Shown here piece after piece: positions 1 through 6,902 of a DNA stretch of 15,986 bases (the first letter of the stretch is position 1; the number at the start of each line of letters is the position of its first letter). Source of the stretch: an uncultured Catenibacterium sp. Its GTDB lineage: Bacteria; Bacillota_I; Bacilli_A; Erysipelotrichales; Coprobacillaceae. Made by a program: the position numbers and the translations under genes. Below the pieces are notes generated by a model. The model was not told where the DNA came from. It worked only from the letters and a program-made list of their open reading frames with translations, and did no database searches. The stretch is from NCBI RefSeq assembly GCF_900764565.1, contig NZ_CAAFOM010000108.1, forward strand, positions 1 to 15,986. The letters run 5' to 3'.

Positions 1-1182
1 ATTATCATCTAATACATCTTCTTCTGTATAACCTTTCTTAAAGCTATATTGAATCTGTCTTTGATCAAAGGCAGTACGAGGTGTAGTGAGTCTTGCAGGA
101 TTGATCATAGAGCTCCCTGACCCCTGATAACGCATCTTATCAAAGAGTTCTCCTACAACGAGTAATTCCTGATTTGTGTTTAATGGAAGAACATCTTCAT
201 TCTTTAATAAGACGGCACAATCCTTCGCGATATCAGAAGCAAGTGTATGATGTGCATCCTTCATCGCATCATCAAATCCCCCTGTTTTAACAGTTCTTAA
301 TGTTCTGTTAGTTTCACAGTTTTGAATGAATTCCAAAATTCTTCTTACGCCTTGATCTAATACTTCTTGGGATAAACGTCCTTCATTCACTGCATCAATA
401 ATCATCTTCTTAGAAATATTTGTATCACCAGGCATTTCTAGTTCCATGCCTGCTTCTATTCCTAAATCACGATCCTTACTTGCACCCCAGTCAGACATGA
501 CAATTCCATTAAAGCCCCATTCATCTCTGAGTACATCAGTAAGAAGCCATTTATTCTGTGAACAGAAGACACCATTGATCTGGTTATAAGCACACATGAC
601 TGTTTTTGGTTTTGCTTCTTTCACAATCATTTCAAAAGGCTTTAAATAAATATTTCTTGCTGTCTTTTCATCAACAATAGAATTACCCATAAAACGATAG
701 TTCTCTGAATTATTTAACGCAAAATGCTTTAATGAAACATCTACATGTTGACTCATTACGCCTTTTACATGTGCACTTCCCATGACACCAGCTAAATAAG
801 GATCTTCCGAGAAGTATTCAAAGTTTCTACCACAAAGTGGATTTCTTTTAATATTCACACCTGGACCTAGTAATACATCCACATTATAGCTACCACATTC
901 CTGTCCAATTGCTTCACCCATCTTATATAGGTTATCTTCATTCCAGCCTGAAGACGTAGTCACTGCAGTTGGAAAAGAAGTAGCTGGTTCACTTGTAGAA
1001 ATACCATTATCCTTTGCATCAGACGCCTGCTTTCTTAAACCATGAGGCCCATCTGAAGTACATACTTCAGGAATACCTAATCTTTCAATTTTATTTGTAT
1101 ACATGAAGTTTGTGCCTGATACGATAATGGCTTTTTCTTCAAGTGTCATTTCTTTTAATAATTGTTCAATATCTTTCATCAT
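1..1182 (-). CDS. Glycoside hydrolase family 3 beta-glucosidase-like enzyme (N-terminal 394 codons, runs off left edge)
   Basis: A retaining exo-acting beta-glycosidase of family GH3, probably cytoplasmic because no signal peptide is seen. The open frame reaches the window edge, so only the N-terminal (alpha/beta)8 part and the start of the next domain are visible. Seen: SDGPHGLR near residue 42, a KHF motif near 151 and GIVMSDWGA near 225-233, where the Asp of SDW (about residue 230) is the family's catalytic nucleophile. Two in-frame ATGs lie side by side at 1182 and 1179, both behind an AAAGGAG site; the first overlaps the stop of the upstream transporter gene, so the two are translationally coupled. 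GH3 substrates range over beta-glucosides, xylosides and others, so the exact sugar cannot be read. It likely hydrolyses the disaccharide or glycoside imported by the neighbouring GPH transporter. Confidence 0.93.
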   Translation of the reverse strand, partial: MMKDIEQLLKEMTLEEKAIIVSGTNFMYTNKIERLGIPEVCTSDGPHGLRKQASDAKDNGISTSEPATSFPTAVTTSSGWNEDNLYKMGEAIGQECGSYNVDVLLGPGVNIKRNPLCGRNFEYFSEDPYLAGVMGSAHVKGVMSQHVDVSLKHFALNNSENYRFMGNSIVDEKTARNIYLKPFEMIVKEAKPKTVMCAYNQINGVFCSQNKWLLTDVLRDEWGFNGIVMSDWGASKDRDLGIEAGMELEMPGDTNISKKMIIDAVNEGRLSQEVLDQGVRRILEFIQNCETNRTLRTVKTGGFDDAMKDAHHTLASDIAKDCAVLLKNEDVLPLNTNQELLVVGELFDKMRYQGSGSSMINPARLTTPRTAFDQRQIQYSFKKGYTEEDVLDDN

Positions 1183-2762
1183 TCAAACTCCTTTATTTCT
1201 TTTTGTATCATTCTTCTATTTTCTTCACCTATTCTCTTTTCTATTTCCCATTTCTTTTTATCTTTATCTGATAAGCGAGAATAAGCTTTTTCATATTCCA
1301 GTTTCTCTTCTTCTGTTTCTTCCTGCCCTTTAAATAAACGAATTTCATGTTGTTTGATTGTAACAGTTTTTTCTATATTGAGGAACCATAGAAGTACTGC
1401 AAGAATAATTCCTGTGATAGCTTCAAAACCTACAAAGGAGAAAGTAATAGCAGTCTTGACTGATTGAGGCTGCATAGCCGCAATTGTTTGACCTGCGGCA
1501 TTGATACTAGGGGCAATATAACCACTCTTAGATAACATAAGATTAAAGATACCAGTAAATAAGCCAAGACCTGCAACAGCGATAATATTATAAATAGACA
1601 TAGTGATACCATCTACACGAATACCGCTTTTCCATTCTAAGTTATCTAGGTTATCAGCGAATAATGCCATAAAGACATATGCACAAGGTAAACCACCAAT
1701 ATTCTTAATAAATTGTCCTACTAATACAATCACCATATTAGAAGGCGCTAAACAACAGATTAAGCTGCCGATAGAATAAAGCACAAAACCAATCATTGTG
1801 ACATTTCTTTTTCCAAATCTTCTTGCAAGTGGCCATACCGCAAATATACCAATCCCCATTGGTATACCACCAATCACCGACAACATTGTCTGAGTAATAC
1901 CATCGTTGTATGAACCTAAAACATAGTTACTGTAGTAAACAAGACCTAAATTCTTGAATGTTGTGCCTGCAGTATAGATGAGAAAATATACAAAAATAAT
2001 AAGAGTATACTTATCAGTAAAAATGACTTTTAATTGTGTTCTTAATGGAATCTTTTCTTCTTCTCCTGCTTCTTCTGTCACTCTTTCTTTAGTGAAATAG
2101 TATTCCATAAGTGTAAGTGGTAAAGCAATGATGGATAAAACACTCATCACAAGAAGCCATTTAGATTTATCAACACCTACCATCGGCATAATCAACATGG
2201 GAAATAATAATGCGACTAAGATACCTGACATCATGATAGTAGAAATCTGATTAAAGACAGATAAGCCTCCTCTTTGATCAACATTTCTAGTAGATAAAGG
2301 AACCATGAGGTTATGACTCATATTAAACATTGTATAAGCAAATGAATAATAAAGATTATAAGAAAGCATCACCCAAATGATTTTAATTGTGTCATTACCT
2401 TCCGGTACTGTAAATAATAGGATTCCTGATACGCACAACAATGGTGCAGAGAGTAATAACCAAGGTCTAGCCTTCCCTTGAGATGTATGTGTATGGTCAA
2501 TCACTATCCCCATGATAACATTCGTAATAGCGTCGATGACTTTAGAGATAATTGGGAAGATTGTAAGGAAGAGTCCTCCCCAGATGACATTTAATTTTAA
2601 GACATCTGTATAAAAGACATTTAAATAGGTTGCAAGAACTGCATTAAGTAATAATGCACCACTTGGACCAATAAGATAACCAAACCATTTTTCAGACTTT
2701 GTGACATCTTTGCCTTTCACCTTAGAGTGAAAGGCTTTTTTTGATAATAACTGCGTGCTCAT
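1179..2762 (-). CDS. GPH-family (glycoside-pentoside-hexuronide) sugar transporter
   Basis: A 527-aa, about 12-TM transporter of the MFS/GPH family, expected to import a glycoside for the GH3 enzyme encoded next. Seen: the family's first-helix signature ending FYTDVLKLN (about 50-58), the cytoplasmic loop DAITNVIMG...DHT...GKARPWLL (about 77-105), and a long charged C-terminal tail of roughly 70 residues rich in Glu and Lys, longer than in MelB. The start at 2762 is chosen because AGAAAGGAG lies just upstream; an in-frame ATG at 2822 has no such site and would add 20 unlikely residues. Compared with MelB, Asp19, Asp59 and Asp124 appear as Leu, Asn (residue 81) and Asn, so cation coupling and substrate probably differ from melibiose transport. 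That alignment was done by eye. Confidence 0.9.
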   Translation of the reverse strand: MSTQLLSKKAFHSKVKGKDVTKSEKWFGYLIGPSGALLLNAVLATYLNVFYTDVLKLNVIWGGLFLTIFPIISKVIDAITNVIMGIVIDHTHTSQGKARPWLLLSAPLLCVSGILLFTVPEGNDTIKIIWVMLSYNLYYSFAYTMFNMSHNLMVPLSTRNVDQRGGLSVFNQISTIMMSGILVALLFPMLIMPMVGVDKSKWLLVMSVLSIIALPLTLMEYYFTKERVTEEAGEEEKIPLRTQLKVIFTDKYTLIIFVYFLIYTAGTTFKNLGLVYYSNYVLGSYNDGITQTMLSVIGGIPMGIGIFAVWPLARRFGKRNVTMIGFVLYSIGSLICCLAPSNMVIVLVGQFIKNIGGLPCAYVFMALFADNLDNLEWKSGIRVDGITMSIYNIIAVAGLGLFTGIFNLMLSKSGYIAPSINAAGQTIAAMQPQSVKTAITFSFVGFEAITGIILAVLLWFLNIEKTVTIKQHEIRLFKGQEETEEEKLEYEKAYSRLSDKDKKKWEIEKRIGEENRRMIQKEIKEFE

Positions 2763-2801
2763 AAATACTCCTTTCTGTATTCTCTCATTCGCTGAACACA
2801 T

Positions 2802-2831
2802 ATTATAATGATTTTTATACATATATGTTAT
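2802..2831 (-). promoter_or_regulatory. Promoter for the GPH transporter-GH3 operon
   Basis: On the minus strand a perfect -10 TATAAT (2807-2802) is preceded, at an 18-bp spacing, by ATAACA (2831-2826), a 4/6 match to the -35 box. Transcription would start near 2795, about 33 nt before the ATG. The imperfect -35 fits a regulated promoter. Not experimentally supported. Confidence 0.5.
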
Positions 2832-2839
2832 CGCTTTCT
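2826..2839 (-). promoter_or_regulatory. cre-like site (CcpA catabolite repression)
   Basis: The minus strand reads AGAAAGCGATAACA, which fits the cre consensus TGWAANCGNTNWCA at every position except the first. It overlaps the -35 region of the transporter-GH3 promoter, the usual place for a CcpA repression site. The role is inferred from the match and position. Confidence 0.6.
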
Positions 2840-2910
2840 TTTTGTAGATACTTGTAATATTGTTGCATGATTTATGTATTTGTTTAATAATGAGTATAGG
2901 AGGTGAATTT

Positions 2911-4092
2911 ATGGATTATGCTTATTTGTGCAAGAAGATTGGTGATATGTCGAGTATTCCTATTCGTCTTTATATAAATAATGAATTAAATATGTTTTAT
3001 TCTTTATTTGAACTATCTAAAGATCCTTTTAGCTTATACGAAAGCCAGATTGAAGAGATTAATAATGAAGTAGGTTATTTTATAACACCTGATTTTGATT
3101 ATTATGGAATTATTAACGGAAAAGATATACGTATTATATTAGGTCCTGCACGTCTTACTGATATGTCTTTACAGGATTATAAGAGACTTGCTTTTCTGTT
3201 AGAAGTTCCTACTGAAAAAACTGATTCCTTTATTCAAGCTCTTTCTTCTATTCATCATATTCCACTAGAGAGTATATTACAGATTCTCTGTTCAATGAAT
3301 TATGTCATCAATGGAACTAAATTAGAGATTACAGATATTGAAGTTTCTGAAACAATGCAGAATGAAATATCGAGACAATCAGAGATTAATATAGAAACTC
3401 AATTAAGTCATAATGATGACGCTATTTTTCAGGATATACAAAAAACATATCACGTAGAAGAAACCATTCTCGATATCGTAAGACATGGAGACTGTGATGC
3501 ATTAGAAAAGTGGTTAAGTAATCCTGTTTCTATTCATCCTGGTACATTGTCTTCTGATTTAATTAGACAATATAAGAATAATATGATTATTGCGATATCA
3601 CTTTATGCCCGTGCAGCCATTAGAGGAGGCATGGATTTAGTGGATGCTATGCGTTTGAGTGATTCTTATATCCAGAAGATAGAACATTTACAGTCTCTTG
3701 AACAGATATCTAATATGGGATTTCATGCTGTAAAGGAATATACAAAATCCGTAAATAAAGCGAGACGTTCTTATCAATCAGAACTAGTTAATAAGGTAAA
3801 TAGTTACATTCACCATCATATTTCAAATAATATCAAAACAGAAGATATTGCCTCACATCTTTATATGAGTAGAAGTTATTTGTCTTCTAAATTCAAAAAA
3901 GAGAGTGGTGTATCTTTAAATACATACATCACTCTCTTAAAACTAGAAGAAGCCAAACATCTTCTTTTATATACAGATAAAAGTCTTTCTTTAATCAGTT
4001 CTTATTTAGGTTATTCTTCTCAGAGTTATTTCTGTAATACCTTTAAAAAATATATAGGACAGACACCTAAAGAATATCGTGAAGGAACATGA
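2911..4092 (+). CDS. AraC-family transcriptional regulator
   Basis: A 393-aa cytoplasmic regulator. The C-terminal hundred residues (about 295-391) form the double helix-turn-helix of the AraC/XylS family: IKTEDIASHLYMSRSYLSSKFKKE-like first HTH, then a second ending GYSSQSYFCNTFKKYIG.TPKEYR, the typical family signature. The roughly 290-residue N-terminus matches no sensor domain I can name and has no TM segment. The start at 2911 follows AGGAGGTGAATTT; an upstream in-frame ATG at 2860 lacks such a site. It is divergent from the GPH-GH3 operon with about 150 bp between the starts, so it is the obvious candidate activator of that operon, responding to the glycoside or a breakdown product. Its stop abuts the stop of the convergent small gene with no bases between. 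Confidence 0.9.
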   Translation: MDYAYLCKKIGDMSSIPIRLYINNELNMFYSLFELSKDPFSLYESQIEEINNEVGYFITPDFDYYGIINGKDIRIILGPARLTDMSLQDYKRLAFLLEVPTEKTDSFIQALSSIHHIPLESILQILCSMNYVINGTKLEITDIEVSETMQNEISRQSEINIETQLSHNDDAIFQDIQKTYHVEETILDIVRHGDCDALEKWLSNPVSIHPGTLSSDLIRQYKNNMIIAISLYARAAIRGGMDLVDAMRLSDSYIQKIEHLQSLEQISNMGFHAVKEYTKSVNKARRSYQSELVNKVNSYIHHHISNNIKTEDIASHLYMSRSYLSSKFKKESGVSLNTYITLLKLEEAKHLLLYTDKSLSLISSYLGYSSQSYFCNTFKKYIGQTPKEYREGT

Positions 4093-4299
4093 TTATAAAG
4101 GCATTGCCTGACTGGCATAAATAAATACGCCTATGATACCTAATAAGAATCCTAGCACTGCAACAATAATCAATACTTTCATACTTATTTGTTTATGGAT
4201 GATCTTGCAGATAAGTATTGTAATTAAAAATGCAACAAAAGCACATAATAACGCAATACCGAGTAGTGTCCATAACCAGTTGAGTTCATGAACAATCAT
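4093..4299 (-). CDS. Small 2-TM membrane protein, unknown function
   Basis: A 68-aa hydrophobic protein preceded by AGGAG and a 6-nt gap before the ATG. Two membrane helices are visible, about residues 9-32 and 43-63, joined by a short basic stretch containing KIIHKQ, so the loop is probably cytoplasmic. I do not recognise a family. It lies downstream of the MarR operon but beyond a good terminator, so it depends on readthrough or an internal promoter in the flavodoxin gene. Its stop codon directly abuts that of the convergent araC-type gene. The ribosome binding site and clean membrane topology argue that it is real. Confidence 0.65.
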   Translation of the reverse strand: MIVHELNWLWTLLGIALLCAFVAFLITILICKIIHKQISMKVLIIVAVLGFLLGIIGVFIYASQAMPL

Positions 4300-4318
4300 A
4301 ATGTACTCCTATCATAAG

Positions 4319-4357
4319 AAAAAAGCATAAGAGATTAATTAATGTCCCTTATGCTTT
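4319..4357 (-). terminator. Rho-independent terminator after the flavodoxin-like gene (possibly bidirectional)
   Basis: A perfect 10-bp stem, AAAGCATAAG with CTTATGCTTT, surrounds a 16-nt loop and is followed on the minus strand by TTTTTT. The flavodoxin stop codon lies inside the stem. On the plus strand the stem is followed by TAATTTTCC and more T, so it may also stop transcripts of the convergent AraC-type gene. Confidence 0.8.
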
Positions 4358-4846
4358 AATTTTCCTTTTTAAGTTATTTAAATCATTTTCATCAGGATGT
4401 GTTAAAGCCTGGTCAAAATTTTCAATAAGCATATCAATATTAGGCATATGATCAGGCTGTGCCTTCATCAACACATATCGATCACGTACAGATTGTGGCA
4501 TCTTACCCTGACACATATATTCACCTACAATTGTATTACTTGCATCAATGCTTGTTTTTACATTATTTAGAATTCTCTGGAAATATTCTTCACTTACTCC
4601 AAATCCTGCTGTACCAAATAAGAAAATCTTCTTATTCTTTAGAGTTTCTAATAGTTTAAGAGTTGCTGTATCTGCATTACCTTTATCTGTCCAGAAACCA
4701 ATATAAAGCATATTTGAATTGACTTCTTTACATGGTCCAAAATAATCGCAGTCTTCTTGTGGTAACGCGCCACGAATAGTTTCCGCAAGCATCTTTGTAT
4801 TACCTGTTGGAGAACTAAATAGTATTGAATATCTTTCTTGTTCCAT
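4349..4846 (-). CDS. Flavodoxin-like protein (BilS-like?)
   Basis: A 165-aa soluble protein with a flavodoxin fold. The N-terminal FSSPTGNTKMLAETI (about residues 10-24) is the FMN phosphate-binding loop, and later segments YIGFWTDKG and FLFGTAGFG fit the loops that hold the isoalloxazine ring. It is expected to carry electrons on FMN for a partner enzyme in the cytoplasm. Length and the WTDKG segment recall the flavodoxin-like BilS proteins that accompany the bilirubin reductase BilR, but this is from memory and no BilR-type flavoenzyme lies in the window, so the partner is unknown. Start 4846 has GTGAGGTAG upstream. It is third in the MarR-headed operon, 48 nt after the 7-TM gene, and ends in a terminator. 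Confidence 0.85.
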   Translation of the reverse strand: MEQERYSILFSSPTGNTKMLAETIRGALPQEDCDYFGPCKEVNSNMLYIGFWTDKGNADTATLKLLETLKNKKIFLFGTAGFGVSEEYFQRILNNVKTSIDASNTIVGEYMCQGKMPQSVRDRYVLMKAQPDHMPNIDMLIENFDQALTHPDENDLNNLKRKIKA

Positions 4847-4894
4847 AATTTCTACCTCACTTAATGATTTATACTATACTATTATAACACTATT

Positions 4895-5578
4895 CTATTT
4901 GAATAGTAGCTGTAATCCCATCACAATAACCCACATATAAGCACATGTTTTAGGAATCATTAATAAACCGACTTTAGGTTTTTTCTTACTTAATAAAGTA
5001 ACTGGTAAATAACAGCCAAATGAGATGATGATAGCTGCAACCATTCTTGTCATATGAAGATTACCTGTATTACCACTCATTGCATAAAGAATAATAATAC
5101 CAATACCAGTGACTACAAATACCGCATTTCTGATAATAGATAATGTTAAGTTACCTTCTTCACCACACCAGTCATTTTGTGGTAAGAAGCATACAACGAT
5201 TCTAATGATTGCTGAAACATAGATCATTGCTTCTACAATAAATGGAGCCTTTAATGTAGGGAATGTCAATTTCCAGATATAAAGTAAGATAATATAGAAA
5301 ACAGTCATAGTAATAGAAGACACCTGTAATCCAATACCAAGCTGTCTCTTGATCTTTTCATTACTTCCTTTGAATGCTCTCTTGATTCTAGGAACTAAGT
5401 GGAAGGCATCACCACCACATAAAGTAAGAGTTAAAATACCATATAAAGTAAACAACATATTGCCGTTGGCTTTTGCGAGAAAGATAAAGCCAGCAACTAA
5501 ATCAAATAATAAATAACAGGTATCAAAGATTGCTTCCATGATATCTGGCATTTTAGGTACATATTTCTCGTTATTCAT
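4895..5578 (-). CDS. 7-TM integral membrane protein, unknown family
   Basis: A 227-aa polytopic membrane protein with about seven hydrophobic segments (roughly residues 18-35, 41-60, 82-104, 114-135, 147-168, 177-196 and 205-226). The second helix ends in CGGDAFHLVPR, with Asp and His that could bind a metal or haem, and QNDWCGEEG sits in a loop between helices 4 and 5; no family is recognised. Three in-frame starts are close together: 5578 is 8 nt from AAAGGA and preferred, while 5584 overlaps the MarR stop as ATGA but is only 2 nt from the site. Translational coupling to marR is likely. Placement between a MarR repressor and a flavodoxin suggests a stress, drug or redox role, which is inference only. 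Confidence 0.85.
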   Translation of the reverse strand: MNNEKYVPKMPDIMEAIFDTCYLLFDLVAGFIFLAKANGNMLFTLYGILTLTLCGGDAFHLVPRIKRAFKGSNEKIKRQLGIGLQVSSITMTVFYIILLYIWKLTFPTLKAPFIVEAMIYVSAIIRIVVCFLPQNDWCGEEGNLTLSIIRNAVFVVTGIGIIILYAMSGNTGNLHMTRMVAAIIISFGCYLPVTLLSKKKPKVGLLMIPKTCAYMWVIVMGLQLLFK

Positions 5579-5580
5579 AA

Positions 5581-6015
5581 TCATGATCCTTTCTTTTGAA
5601 TGCATTCTTCTGCATTCCTACAAATCTTTTCAAATACTTTTCTACATACTCTTATTTCATCTTCAGTTAAACCTTGAAGCATGTCTTTCGCAAATTGATT
5701 TTGGACATCTAATCCTTCTTTAACGATTTTATTGGCTAAGTCCTCTAAATATAACTCCACCCGCTTCTTATTACTTGAAGATGTCTTCTTAGTAATATAG
5801 CCACGTTCTTCTAACACCTTTAAAGCGGTCGAGACATGAGATTTAGTTGATTTTCTTATTCTGACAATATCTGCTGCTGTATTGTACTCTGGATTATGGT
5901 ACAAAAACATCAGTATGTCATATTCCATCTTTTTAAGTTGATACTTATCACAGGTAGATGCAGTGAGCATCTCATAATAAAGAGTGATTGTCTTATGTTG
6001 ATCCCAGAAATACAT
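5581..6015 (-). CDS. MarR-family transcriptional repressor
   Basis: A 144-aa winged-helix regulator of normal MarR length. The central part reads EYDILMFLYHNPEYNTAADI, then RKSTKSHVSTALKVLEERGYI (recognition helix region), then KTSSSNKKRVELYLE (wing), flanked by N- and C-terminal helices used for dimerisation. MarR proteins bind palindromic operators as dimers and release them on binding phenolic or other small ligands, or on oxidation. Here the promoter carries two near-identical palindromes around the start site, so autorepression of the whole operon is the natural reading. The gene heads the operon that continues into the 7-TM protein and flavodoxin genes. AAAGGAGG lies 6 nt before the ATG. 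The ligand cannot be inferred. Confidence 0.92.
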   Translation of the reverse strand: MYFWDQHKTITLYYEMLTASTCDKYQLKKMEYDILMFLYHNPEYNTAADIVRIRKSTKSHVSTALKVLEERGYITKKTSSSNKKRVELYLEDLANKIVKEGLDVQNQFAKDMLQGLTEDEIRVCRKVFEKICRNAEECIQKKGS

Positions 6016-6033
6016 AATTAGCCTCCTTTTATC

Positions 6034-6067
6034 GTTCTATTTAGAACTTCGTTGTTCTATATAGAAC
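6034..6067. promoter_or_regulatory. Two palindromic operators, probably for the MarR repressor
   Basis: GTTCTATTTAGAAC at 6034-6047 and the perfect palindrome GTTCTATATAGAAC at 6054-6067 lie 20 bp apart start to start, close to two helical turns. They occupy the region from just after the -10 box to just before the ribosome binding site of marR. Number, symmetry and place point to autoregulation; binding itself is inferred. Confidence 0.8.
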
Positions 6068-6095
6068 ATTATAGATAGATGAGTAGGGATGTCAA
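6068..6095 (-). promoter_or_regulatory. Strong sigma-70-type promoter of the MarR operon
   Basis: The minus strand has a perfect TTGACA (6095-6090), a 16-bp spacer and a perfect TATAAT (6073-6068). The predicted start near 6061 lies inside the upstream MarR-type operator. A consensus promoter with operators at the start site is typical of tight repression with strong induction. Confidence 0.85.
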
Positions 6096-6106
6096 GAGAA
6101 ATAAAC

Positions 6107-6140
6107 ATAAAATAAAAGCCAGTACATTTTCGTACTGACT
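6107..6140 (-). terminator. Rho-independent terminator after the 55-aa membrane protein gene
   Basis: On the minus strand a 9-bp stem (AGTCAGTAC with GTACTGGCT, one G-T pair) closes a 6-nt loop and runs into TTTTATTTTAT. It lies 8 nt after the stop codon and keeps this transcript from entering the MarR promoter. Confidence 0.85.
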
Positions 6141-6148
6141 CGCATCTA

Positions 6149-6316
6149 TTACTTTCTTGAAGTCATCTTATGACCAGAATAGATGGACATGATCATACAG
6201 ATGAGTGCAATAAGTCCAAAACTAGCATGAATCATAGGATTTTCTACATGTCCTGTTAAGAAAGTACAAATCATGGTGAATAGTGCACCAATAGACCAAT
6301 TTTTATGTGCTTTCAT
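6149..6316 (-). CDS. Small 2-TM protein of 55 aa (DUF6219-like?)
   Basis: A short but convincing gene: ATG 6 nt after AAAGGAG, 55 codons and a terminator right behind. It begins MKAHKNWSIGALFTMICTF and its second half ends CMIMSIYSGHKMTSRK; the two halves look alike (hydrophobic helix, then TGH or SGHKM), giving two membrane helices at about residues 8-22 and 30-46. The pattern recalls a family I know as DUF6219, named from memory only. Function unknown. It lies 64 nt after the XRE gene and has an operator-like palindrome with a possible promoter directly upstream, so it may be a separate regulated unit controlled by the XRE protein or by a metal-dependent repressor. Confidence 0.75.
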   Translation of the reverse strand: MKAHKNWSIGALFTMICTFLTGHVENPMIHASFGLIALICMIMSIYSGHKMTSRK

Positions 6317-6331
6317 ATACGTCTCCTTTAA

Positions 6332-6349
6332 TTAGTTTACCCTAACTAA
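6332..6349. promoter_or_regulatory. Operator-like palindrome upstream of the 55-aa gene
   Basis: The minus strand reads TTAGTTAGGGTAAACTAA: two 6-bp arms TTAGTT and AACTAA with six bases between. It resembles the DtxR/IdeR iron-box consensus TTAGGTTAGGCTAACCTAA but is one base shorter. It overlaps a possible -10 box and sits 16 nt upstream of the ATG. The regulator is unknown. Confidence 0.45.
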
Positions 6350-6376
6350 AATAACATGTATTAAATAAGATGTAAA
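6348..6376 (-). promoter_or_regulatory. Possible promoter for the 55-aa gene
   Basis: Minus-strand TTTACA (6376-6371) and TATTTT (6353-6348) are spaced 17 bp apart, with the palindrome over the start site. The -10 is a weak 4/6 match, so this is tentative; readthrough from the XRE gene is also possible. Confidence 0.35.
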
Positions 6377-6380
6377 TATA

Positions 6381-6818
6381 TTATTTCAACAGGTACTTAA
6401 TGATCATTCCTAACCCTAATAATGATTCCACAATAGATAAGAAAAGCATACATCCATAGAGAATCTGAGATCCTGCAGTATGTGCTAGAGCCTGCATTGA
6501 AACACCCATAGTACTCATTATAATGCCATAAAACATTATTTTCTGATCTTCTAACTGTTGTATCTTTCTTACTAAATCTATGAGTTGTTTTTCATTCATA
6601 GAATTATATGATGCCTGCCCTTCTAAAAGTTCAGATACTGTTACATCCAATGCCTCACACAAAGGATTAATAAGAGAATAATCAGGCATTGACTTTCCTG
6701 TTTCCCATTTAGAGATTGTCTTATTAGAGATATTAAGCATTTCTGCAAGTTGTCCTTGAGTAAGATTTTTTTCTTTTCTTTTTAAGGCAATGAATTGTCC
6801 TATTACGATTTGATTCAT
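6381..6818 (-). CDS. XRE-family regulator with membrane-anchored C-terminus
   Basis: A 145-aa protein with an N-terminal Cro/C1-type helix-turn-helix (about residues 7-62: LKRKEKNLTQGQLAEMLNIS, then NKTISKWETGKSMPDYS) and two membrane helices at the C-terminus (about 95-112 and 119-143). This layout is common in low-GC Bacillota and suggests a DNA-binding protein tethered to the membrane that senses an envelope or membrane signal. The start at 6818 follows GAAAGGAAGG and ATTATA; an ATG 18 nt upstream (6836) lies before that site. A small inverted repeat lies directly upstream and could be its own operator. Downstream is the 55-aa membrane protein gene, a possible target or partner. Confidence 0.88.
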   Translation of the reverse strand: MNQIVIGQFIALKRKEKNLTQGQLAEMLNISNKTISKWETGKSMPDYSLINPLCEALDVTVSELLEGQASYNSMNEKQLIDLVRKIQQLEDQKIMFYGIIMSTMGVSMQALAHTAGSQILYGCMLFLSIVESLLGLGMIIKYLLK

Positions 6819-6836
6819 TATAATCCTTCCTTTCAT

Positions 6837-6850
6837 AGTATTATCATACT
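6837..6850. promoter_or_regulatory. Small inverted repeat upstream of the XRE gene
   Basis: AGTAT and ATACT separated by four bases lie just before the XRE ribosome binding site. This is an operator size typical of XRE-family autorepression, but a 5-bp repeat in AT-rich DNA can arise by chance. Confidence 0.3.
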
Positions 6851-6867
6851 GTTTTCATGCAATATAT

Positions 6868-6899
6868 AAATCCCCTTATAAGAGAATATAGAGGGATTT
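6868..6899 (-). terminator. Probable terminator after the sensor operon
   Basis: On the minus strand AAATCCC and GGGATTT form a 7-bp stem, with TATA and TATA able to pair further inside. It begins a few bases after the stop of the MglB-like gene. The tail is ATATATT rather than a clean T run, so strength is uncertain. Confidence 0.5.
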
Positions 6900-6902
6900 T
6901 CA

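Noticed and set aside
1103..1333. 76-codon plus-strand reading frame rich in Phe and Ser
   Set aside because: It is the reverse of the GH3 start and the charged transporter tail; no ribosome binding site.
2860..2910. Extended start of the AraC-type regulator at 2860
   Set aside because: No ribosome binding site there, whereas a full AGGAGG site precedes the ATG at 2911.
4881..4906. TATAAT and a 6-bp inverted repeat (CTATTC/GAATAG) between the 7-TM and flavodoxin genes as an internal promoter with operator
   Set aside because: No recognisable -35 box at 16-18 bp, and the short AT-rich repeat overlaps the stop codon; chance is a sufficient explanation.
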